Assembly: GCA_030066195.1 (NCBI GenBank)
Contig: JASJCB010000133.1
Coordinates: 1 to 36,677, forward strand
Length of the DNA: 36,677 nucleotides
Direction of reading: 5' to 3'
Source: Acidobacteriota bacterium
Lineage (GTDB): Bacteria > Acidobacteriota > Holophagae > Acanthopleuribacterales > Acanthopleuribacteraceae
A program made the translations under genes and the position numbers. Position 1 is the first letter of the stretch. Every line of letters starts with the position of its first letter. The notes under the pieces are model-generated. The model searched no databases and had not been told where the DNA came from. It saw only the letters and a program-made list of their open reading frames with translations. This document shows, one piece after another, positions 31,126-36,677 of this stretch.

Positions 31126-32265
31126 ATGAATCACGCGTTGTATTTCGATTACAACGGCTCCACGCCGGTTCACCCGGAGGTAGCCGAGACCTATATGCAT
31201 TGCATTCAAACCTGTTTCGGCAACACCGCCGCGAGTCATCCCGAGGGCCGCCGCTCCGCCGCTGAAATGGACCAGGCGCGGGAGGCCATCGCCGCCCATA
31301 TCGACGCCTCGCCGGACGAGATCTGGGTCGGTTCCGGCGGGACCGAGGTCAATAACTGGGCCCTGATCGGCGCCGCCGAGGCTCGGGAACGCAAGGGCCA
31401 TCTGGTCATCAGCGCGATCGAGCACAAATCCGTGCTGAATACGGTGCGTTACCTGGGTCGGCGGGGTTGGGAATACACCCTGGTCGATGCCGATTCCGAC
31501 GGCGTGGTCACCGTCGAGGCCGTCGCCGATGCCCTGCGGGCCGATACCTTCCTGGTCTCCGTGATGCAGGCCAACAACGAAACGGGGATCTTGCAGCCCG
31601 TCGCGGAGGTCGGCGCCATGTGCCGCGAGAAGGGCATCCTCTACCACTGCGATTCCGTCGCCGTGCTGGGCAAGTTACCCGTTACTCTTGCCGAGATCCC
31701 GGCGGACCTGCTCACCTTCAGCAGTCACAAGATGTATGCGCCCAAGGGCTGCGGCATCCTCTACATCCGCGACGGCGTGCAGGTAGCGCCCCTGATCCAC
31801 GGCTGCGGCAGCCAGGCGGGCAAGCGCGGCGGCACGGTCAACATGGCGGCGCTGACGGCGTTTGCTCATGCCTTCAAACTGCTGGACGCGGGTCGCTTCC
31901 CCGACAAGGCCGCGTTGACCGAACTGCGCGAGTACCTGTGGCGGGGCATTCAGCAACGCGTACCCAACGCCCTGCGCAACGGTCGCGGGCCGGGCCTGCC
32001 CAACACGCTGAACGTGGCCTTCCCCGGTTATCGAGGTACCGACCTGGTGGCGGCGTTGGGCAGAAAGGGTGTCTGTGTTTCCGCCGGCAGCGCGGCCACC
32101 GATTCGCCCTCACATGTGTTGCGCAGTATGGGCCTGGAAGATTGGCGCGCGGGCGGTTCCCTGCGTCTGAGCATGGGCCTCTACACTCGTAAGGAAGGCG
32201 TGGACCAGTTACTCAACGCCTTGGAAAGCACCCTGGCCGAGGAGGCCGCGCCCGCTTATTGCTGA
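31126..32265 (+). CDS. NifS/IscS-like PLP enzyme lacking the catalytic cysteine
   Basis: 379 aa, full length for a group I cysteine desulfurase of the aminotransferase V fold. The cofactor site is mostly present: GSGGTEVNN (69-77), His100 in IEHKSV, Asn151 in QANNETG, Asp176, Lys202 in SSHK, and Arg347 in SLRLS. Two conserved residues differ. The mobile loop normally reads GSAC; here it is GSAA (Ala324), so the sulfur-accepting Cys is gone. The Gln that contacts the PLP ring (HxDxxQ) is replaced by Ala179. Cys227 (HGCGSQ) and Cys317 are extra cysteines. It may be a desulfurase using another Cys, a lyase for selenocysteine or another amino acid, or an inactive paralogue. No iscU- or sufE-like gene is adjacent. 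Confidence 0.88.
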   Translation: MNHALYFDYNGSTPVHPEVAETYMHCIQTCFGNTAASHPEGRRSAAEMDQAREAIAAHIDASPDEIWVGSGGTEVNNWALIGAAEARERKGHLVISAIEHKSVLNTVRYLGRRGWEYTLVDADSDGVVTVEAVADALRADTFLVSVMQANNETGILQPVAEVGAMCREKGILYHCDSVAVLGKLPVTLAEIPADLLTFSSHKMYAPKGCGILYIRDGVQVAPLIHGCGSQAGKRGGTVNMAALTAFAHAFKLLDAGRFPDKAALTELREYLWRGIQQRVPNALRNGRGPGLPNTLNVAFPGYRGTDLVAALGRKGVCVSAGSAATDSPSHVLRSMGLEDWRAGGSLRLSMGLYTRKEGVDQLLNALESTLAEEAAPAYC

Positions 32266-32380
32266 CCAGTCAGTCCAATAGTTTATCGGCCGGCTTGTTG
32301 ATTGTGACGGTGGCGTCGAGCATCAGAAACCGAAGAATCAGGTCCGAAAATGGTGAGGTTATGGCTATTACCCAAGTTTT

Positions 32381-32409
32381 ACTTGCTTACGGCTGTTCAG
32401 AAATATAAA
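32381..32409 (+). promoter_or_regulatory. Possible promoter in the rpoD upstream region
   Basis: TATAAA (32404-32409) is a good -10. ACTTGC 17 bp upstream, or TTGCTT 15 bp upstream, could serve as -35. There is no gene directly downstream, only the structured stretch that ends in a terminator. Confidence 0.4.
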
Positions 32410-32415
32410 ATTCAA

Positions 32416-32635
32416 GTTTCGGAGTGTGCTCAGCGCGCACTACTTTACCCGGTGGACCGTCGTCGTCCAAAACAGTAAGATTAGCAATTGAGATGCGCGC
32501 ACCCACACACCACGGGCCGTCAGCCTACCGACGGCGCCAATCAAGCATACGGATCACGATGTTGCAGTCGATAGTGGTAAATCACCATTCAACATTTCCG
32601 CACAAAAGGCCGTTAGGATTGGGAAGGGCCTTTTT
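32416..32635 (+). ncRNA. Candidate structured small RNA before rpoD
   Basis: About 220 nt between a possible promoter and an intrinsic terminator, without a plausible gene. Predicted hairpins by eye: GTG(T)GC/GCGCAC near 32432-32446, GCCGTC (32516-32521) with GACGGC (32530-32535), ATGTTG (32559-32564) with CAACAT (32590-32595) enclosing TGGT/ACCA, and the terminator. No match to 6S, RNase P, SRP RNA or tmRNA signatures was seen. Ends are inferred. Confidence 0.35.
32604..32635 (+). terminator. Intrinsic terminator in the desulfurase-rpoD gap
   Basis: AAAAGGCC (32604-32611) pairs with GGCCTTTT (32627-32634) around 15 nt, ending in five T. It is 340 nt after the desulfurase-like stop, so it either ends that long transcript or a separate RNA. 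Confidence 0.75.
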
Positions 32636-32828
32636 GCGGTCGGTCTGGTGAGACCGCGGTCAACGGCTTCCATTAGGATTCGGAGAGAATTTTTCAATGG
32701 GAAGGACAGCTACTTGATCACTTTCGAACATTTTTTTTGGCCATTTGCTACTCCTTTTGAAAAATTGAACATATATTGGTCTACAGAAACTTGCTTTGCG
32801 CAGCGGCGCAAGGTGGAGAGGTGATTGT
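32636..32828 (+). other. Leader region of rpoD
   Basis: A hairpin GCGGTC (32636-32641) with GACCGC (32652-32657) directly follows the terminator. TTAGGATT occurs at 32613 and again at 32673. An AT-rich part with TATATT (32772-32777) may hold the rpoD promoter, but no -35 fits well. GGAGAGG serves as ribosome site. Confidence 0.4.
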
Positions 32829-34577
32829 TTGAAAGACGAATTGCCCAAAGAGTTAAACGACCTTCTCGAAAGCGGCAAAGAGAAGGGTTATCTCACCTAC
32901 GACGAAATCAACGAGTCCCTCCCCGAAGGCCTGGTAACGGCCGAAGAGCTTGATGAAATGTATCAAGCCATGGCCAATATCGGGGTCGAGTTGATCGATG
33001 ACGCCGGTAAGCTGAACGTGAATGAAGAAGCTGCCGGTGATCAGAGCAAGTCCGGATCGAGCACCTTGCCTACCAGTCAGGATTCCATGTTCGGTTTGGA
33101 AACTCCGGGGAAACGGGAAGATAATGATTACGAAATCGACCTCTCGCCCAGTGCGCTCGATCGTACCAACGATCCCGTGCGCATGTATCTCAAGGAAATG
33201 GGGAATGTCCCGCTTCTAACTCGGCAAAAGGAAGTGGTGCTCTCCAAAAAGATCGAGCGCGGCAAAAAGATTACCTTCAAGGCGCTCTCGCGCTTCCGCT
33301 TTTTGTTGCCCGAGATCCTGGACATGGGCAACAAACTGCGCGTCAATCCCGAGGACATCAAGAACACCATCGAATTTCGCGCTGACGAGGATGATGAAAC
33401 CGGCAAGACGCGCAAGCGCATGCTGGCCATTTTCGAAGAACTGGAACAGTGCGAGACCATGTTGCACAAAGAAGAAGGCAAGCTGAACGCTATCGGCGAC
33501 GAGGAAAGCGATGCCTATCGCAAGCAAACTAAAGAAGTAACGCGTTGCCGCATTCGGACTTCCCGGCTGATTCGACAGATTCCTTTCAATAATAAGGAAT
33601 TGAGTCACCTCATGGAAAGCGCGGCCCGCAACTACAACCAGATCATGACCTATGAACACCGCATCAAGCGCCTGGCCGATAGGATCGAACAGCCCGCCTT
33701 CATGCAGCGGCGCGCCGAAATGGAAGCGGAAAAAGAAAACGCGGAAATGTCGCTCAGGCTAATTGAAGACGAGATCGGCGCCCCGATCGAGCGCTTCAAG
33801 TTGAACTACAGCAAGATGCGTCGCGGCGAGTTCGAAACCGAGGAAGCCAAGCGCAAGCTGATCGAGGCCAACCTTCGCCTGGTGGTTTCCATCGCCAAGA
33901 AGTACACCAATCGAGGCTTGCAGTTCCTGGACCTGATCCAGGAAGGCAACATCGGCCTGATGAAAGCTGTGGACAAGTTCGAGTATCGTCGCGGCTACAA
34001 GTTTTCGACCTACGCAACCTGGTGGATTCGTCAGGCCATCACCCGCGCTATCGCGGATCAGGCCCGCACCATCCGTATCCCGGTACACATGATCGAAACC
34101 ATCAACAAGCTGATCCGCACCTCGCGCGCGCTGGTTCAGGAAATCGGTCACGAGCCCACGCCCGAGGAAATCGCGGAAAAGATGGACATGCCCGTCAGTA
34201 AGGTTCGCAAGATCATGAAGATCGCCCAAGAGCCCATCTCCCTGGAAACCCCCATCGGTGAAGAGGAAGACAGCCATCTGGGCGACTTTATCGAAGACAG
34301 CAAGGTGGAATCGCCCGTAGAGGCCGTTGTTTCCAACAATCTCCGCGATCAGACCACCGGCGTCCTGGCTTCGCTCACCCCGCGTGAGGAAAAAGTCCTG
34401 CGCCTGCGCTTCGGCGTCGGCGAGGAAAGCGAGCACACCTTGGAAGAGGTCGGCCAGAAGTTCGCGGTAACCCGCGAGCGCATCCGCCAGATCGAATCGA
34501 AGGCGTTGCGCAAGCTGCGTCATCCGTCTCGCAGCCGTAAGCTGAAAGCCTTCCTGGAAGGCAGCCGCTTCTCCTAA
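32829..34577 (+). CDS. rpoD: Primary RNA polymerase sigma factor (sigma-70)
   Basis: 582 aa housekeeping sigma factor. Region 1.1 lies at the N-terminus (ELNDLLESGKEKGYLTYDEI). Region 1.2 is DPVRMYLKEMG, followed by a non-conserved helical insert. Region 2 (LIEANLRLVVSIAKKYTNRG to FSTYATWWIRQAI) contains the -10 binding residues. Region 3 begins RTIRIPVHMIETINKL and region 4 ends with TRERIRQIESKALRKLRHP, the -35 binding helix-turn-helix. All regions are complete. The start is probably TTG 32829, preceded by GGAGAGG at a suitable distance and giving the usual KDELPKEL beginning; no in-frame ATG fits. A terminator follows. Confidence 0.96.
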   Translation: MKDELPKELNDLLESGKEKGYLTYDEINESLPEGLVTAEELDEMYQAMANIGVELIDDAGKLNVNEEAAGDQSKSGSSTLPTSQDSMFGLETPGKREDNDYEIDLSPSALDRTNDPVRMYLKEMGNVPLLTRQKEVVLSKKIERGKKITFKALSRFRFLLPEILDMGNKLRVNPEDIKNTIEFRADEDDETGKTRKRMLAIFEELEQCETMLHKEEGKLNAIGDEESDAYRKQTKEVTRCRIRTSRLIRQIPFNNKELSHLMESAARNYNQIMTYEHRIKRLADRIEQPAFMQRRAEMEAEKENAEMSLRLIEDEIGAPIERFKLNYSKMRRGEFETEEAKRKLIEANLRLVVSIAKKYTNRGLQFLDLIQEGNIGLMKAVDKFEYRRGYKFSTYATWWIRQAITRAIADQARTIRIPVHMIETINKLIRTSRALVQEIGHEPTPEEIAEKMDMPVSKVRKIMKIAQEPISLETPIGEEEDSHLGDFIEDSKVESPVEAVVSNNLRDQTTGVLASLTPREEKVLRLRFGVGEESEHTLEEVGQKFAVTRERIRQIESKALRKLRHPSRSRKLKAFLEGSRFS

Positions 34578-34606
34578 GTCGAACAAACCCATCGAACGAT
34601 TTTGAA

Positions 34607-34633
34607 AAAAGCCTCGGCTCTGCCGGGGCTTTT
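34607..34633. terminator. Two-way terminator between rpoD and the TPR gene
   Basis: AAAAGCC-T-CGGC pairs with GCCG-G-GGCTTTT around TCT, a 12-bp stem including one T-G pair. A run of six A on the left serves the leftward gene, four T on the right serve rpoD. Confidence 0.9.
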
Positions 34634-34663
34634 CAGGTTCAAGCCTCAAGCTTCAAGGGTTGG

Positions 34664-36677
34664 CTATTTCGGCGTTTTTGCTCCGGCCAGGGCCGCTTTT
34701 AAAGTGGATGCTCGAGCCAGGGCGGGTTCCAAGGTCAGTGCCTCGTTGAGCACCGCTTCCCATTCTTCCAGATCTGCCGGTGCTTGGTTCGACTTGTTTT
34801 CCGCCGCTACGCGGTGCCATTCGGCCAGGGCCAGTAACACTTCCAAATGATCCTTTTGAAAAGCGCGTGCGGTTTGGAATGCCTCCCTGGCTTTTTGCCA
34901 CCAGTTGTTGCCCGGAACGCCCTGTCTCGCTTTTTCCATGAAAATACGGCCGCGAGTCAGGTGGACATCGGCCGCTTTCGGAGCCAGGGCCAGGGCCTTG
35001 TTCACGGCTTCAACGGCCGGACCCAGAGAGGGGCCGGGGTCAAGGTCCGACGCTCGTTGTCCGCGGGCCTGGATCCAGTAGGCGCAGGCCATGTTGTTGT
35101 AAGCCGGCCAATGATTGGGGCTCAGCTTCACCGCTTCTTCAGCCGCGGCCAGGCTTTGGTTGACTTGCTCCTCAGGTTCCTTGCCTTCTTCCAGGCGAAA
35201 CAAGGCCCATTCGCGCCAGGCCCAACTGAGATTGCTGTGATAGGCCCCGCGTTTTGGGCTAAGGTCCCTGGCTTTTTCGAATTGAGCCAGGGCTTGCCGT
35301 AAATACGTATCGGTCGGCAGGCCGTGGCGTCGGGCGGTTTGCGCCGTGACGACATGCAGTATCCCCAGTTCGTTGGCGAATTGGGCGCGGTTGGGGTTGA
35401 TTACTTGGCCGGCTTTCAACCAGTCGGCGGCCTTTTGCAAATATGGGATGGGGTTTTCATTGCGGCGGCCCGCCTCATGAGCCAGTAACCGGCACGCCTT
35501 GCCCAGGTAGTAGTAAGGGACGATATTATTGGGCGCAATGGTGCGAACGCCGTCCAGGGTTTCCACGGCCGCCTGCAAAAAGGTAACTCTGTCCGGTCCG
35601 CCGGCCTCGGCCGCTTTGAGTTGAGCGATGCCCAGGTTGATGCGCGGCATGGCCCTATTCGGGGCCAGTTCGCCGGCTCGTTTGAAGGCGTTGACGGCAG
35701 CCAGGCGTTGTTCTCCGGCGTCTTCGCCTAGACCTTGCAAATAATCGGCCCACGATTTGTGGACAAGGCCCACGGCGTTGTGCCAACTCTCGTCCCGATC
35801 ATGTTCCGGGGCTCGGCGATAGGCGTCCAAGGCGCGTTCCAGGTCCGGCCTGGGATCGATGGATTGCCGCTCGTGGTATTTGGCGGCCTGCCAATAAACG
35901 GCCCCCAAGACGGCCAGGGCCCGTGCATCTTCCGCATGTCGTTGCAATGCCCGGTTTACGGCCGCCCCGGCTTTTTTCAACGTGGGTTCCGGGTCTTGTC
36001 CCGTGTTGACCAGGTATTCGGCGTAGCCCCGGTACATTCTTCCTCTCAACAGCAGGGCCTCGTGGTCGTCGGGGTGAATGCTCAGAACCGCATCCAGCTG
36101 AGCCATGCCGTTGGCGAAGGGTTCTTGGACGCGGTCCTTGCCGTATAATTCGAAAAAGAACCAGGAATGGTAGAGCACGGCGGCGGAACGAAAGATATTG
36201 GGATCGCTGCGGCCGATCTCGGCCGCCTTTCCATAGGCATCGGCGGCCCGGCGATAATAGGTTTCCGCATCGTCGGGACGGCCCTCGGCGCGAGCGGTCG
36301 ATGCCTGCAGCCGGCGCACATCGCCTTCCAAAAGCACCGCCTCGTAGAACCAGGGCCGTTCCCCAACCACGGCCCGGGCAGCAGCCAACGCGTCCTCGAA
36401 ACGTTCCTCGAAAAGCGCGATCAGGCCTCTGAGGTACTCGGGCGGAGCGATGTCGGCGCCTGATCCCTGAGCCAGGAAGACCAATGCCGGGTCGCGGTAA
36501 CGGGCGCGGGCGTTTTGGCGGCGGGCCTCGCGCTCTTCCCGGTTGTTGATGGTTTCCAGTTCAGCCAGGCTTTGCAGGTATAGCGCGCCCAGGGTGCGGC
36601 CCATGGCAAATGCGGCTTCCGGTTCGCGGAAGCCCTCGTTCCAAGCTGTTTGTAAATGCATCAGGGCGGTTTGTAGA
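34664..36677 (-). CDS. TPR-repeat protein, C-terminal part, probably of a Ser/Thr kinase
   Basis: At least 670 aa, with the N-terminus beyond the window. The frame stays open through the edge (LQTAL precedes the first in-window Met), so no start is assigned. The visible part is a chain of TPR-like helical pairs, for example LNLGIAQLKAAEAGG, YYLGKACRLLAHEAGRR, YNNMACAYWIQARG and LTRGRIFMEKARQG. The segment HLQTAWNEGFREPEAAFAMGR near the left end resembles the region just after the kinase domain in large acidobacterial Ser/Thr kinases (family knowledge), so a kinase domain may lie outside. It converges on rpoD across a two-way terminator. Confidence 0.8.
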   Translation of the reverse strand, partial: LQTALMHLQTAWNEGFREPEAAFAMGRTLGALYLQSLAELETINNREEREARRQNARARYRDPALVFLAQGSGADIAPPEYLRGLIALFEERFEDALAAARAVVGERPWFYEAVLLEGDVRRLQASTARAEGRPDDAETYYRRAADAYGKAAEIGRSDPNIFRSAAVLYHSWFFFELYGKDRVQEPFANGMAQLDAVLSIHPDDHEALLLRGRMYRGYAEYLVNTGQDPEPTLKKAGAAVNRALQRHAEDARALAVLGAVYWQAAKYHERQSIDPRPDLERALDAYRRAPEHDRDESWHNAVGLVHKSWADYLQGLGEDAGEQRLAAVNAFKRAGELAPNRAMPRINLGIAQLKAAEAGGPDRVTFLQAAVETLDGVRTIAPNNIVPYYYLGKACRLLAHEAGRRNENPIPYLQKAADWLKAGQVINPNRAQFANELGILHVVTAQTARRHGLPTDTYLRQALAQFEKARDLSPKRGAYHSNLSWAWREWALFRLEEGKEPEEQVNQSLAAAEEAVKLSPNHWPAYNNMACAYWIQARGQRASDLDPGPSLGPAVEAVNKALALAPKAADVHLTRGRIFMEKARQGVPGNNWWQKAREAFQTARAFQKDHLEVLLALAEWHRVAAENKSNQAPADLEEWEAVLNEALTLEPALARASTLKAALAGAKTPK

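Overview
The window is about 36.7 kb of gene-dense bacterial chromosome with roughly 58% G+C by eye. No single marker fixes the taxon. Several features together point to an Acidobacteriota-type organism, perhaps Holophagae-like: a Ser/Thr kinase with a membrane segment and long TPR tail, a second TPR protein of the same style at the right edge, a nearby ECF sigma factor, paired DUF3857/transglutaminase-like proteins, 6-bladed propeller proteins with the G-x-GxGPGEF signature, and a secreted protease with a dockerin-like tail. EpmC and a CreBC-like two-component pair are better known from Gammaproteobacteria, so the assignment is inference.

Layout. 1-1095: the first codons of a leftward gene, a leftward azurin-like cupredoxin, and tRNA-Arg(CCG). 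1336-7516: a rightward run of a DEAD-box RNA helicase, heme O synthase, a lipoprotein of a family often mislabelled Maf, EF-P hydroxylase EpmC and the ribosome-associated GTPase TypA/BipA, closed by a two-way terminator. 7557-9319: a leftward esterase and agmatinase-family hydrolase, divergent from a TetR regulator with an inverted repeat between them. 10063-13973: two leftward DUF3857/transglutaminase-like secreted proteins, one with an intact catalytic triad and one without. 14210-19010: a kinase-TPR receptor, a secreted propeller-like protein, a small four-cysteine secreted peptide and an ECF sigma factor. 19214-21358: a secreted trypsin-like protease. 21898-22549: a VapBC-type toxin-antitoxin pair set among short repeats. 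22788-26054: a small lipoprotein and two glycosyltransferases.

26201-27641: a second small cysteine-containing secreted peptide followed by a 6-bladed propeller protein, behind a near-consensus promoter. This repeats the peptide-propeller arrangement at 17156-18280. 27827-29997: CreB- and CreC-like two-component genes. 29998-31125: a gene-free stretch holding four copies of a GC-rich hairpin repeat and a tandem array of seven dyad units with a 42-43 bp period, the most unusual non-coding structure here. 31126-32265: a NifS/IscS-like protein that has alanine where the catalytic cysteine should be. 32266-32828: a gene-free stretch with a possible promoter, several hairpins and an intrinsic terminator, a candidate small RNA. 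32829-34577: the primary sigma factor RpoD. 34664-36677: the C-terminal TPR part of a large protein that runs off the window.

Housekeeping functions (rpoD, typA, deaD, tRNA) are interleaved with envelope and signalling functions. The best leads for something undescribed are the 42-bp dyad array, the repeated peptide-propeller gene pair, the cysteine-less desulfurase, and the structured region before rpoD.
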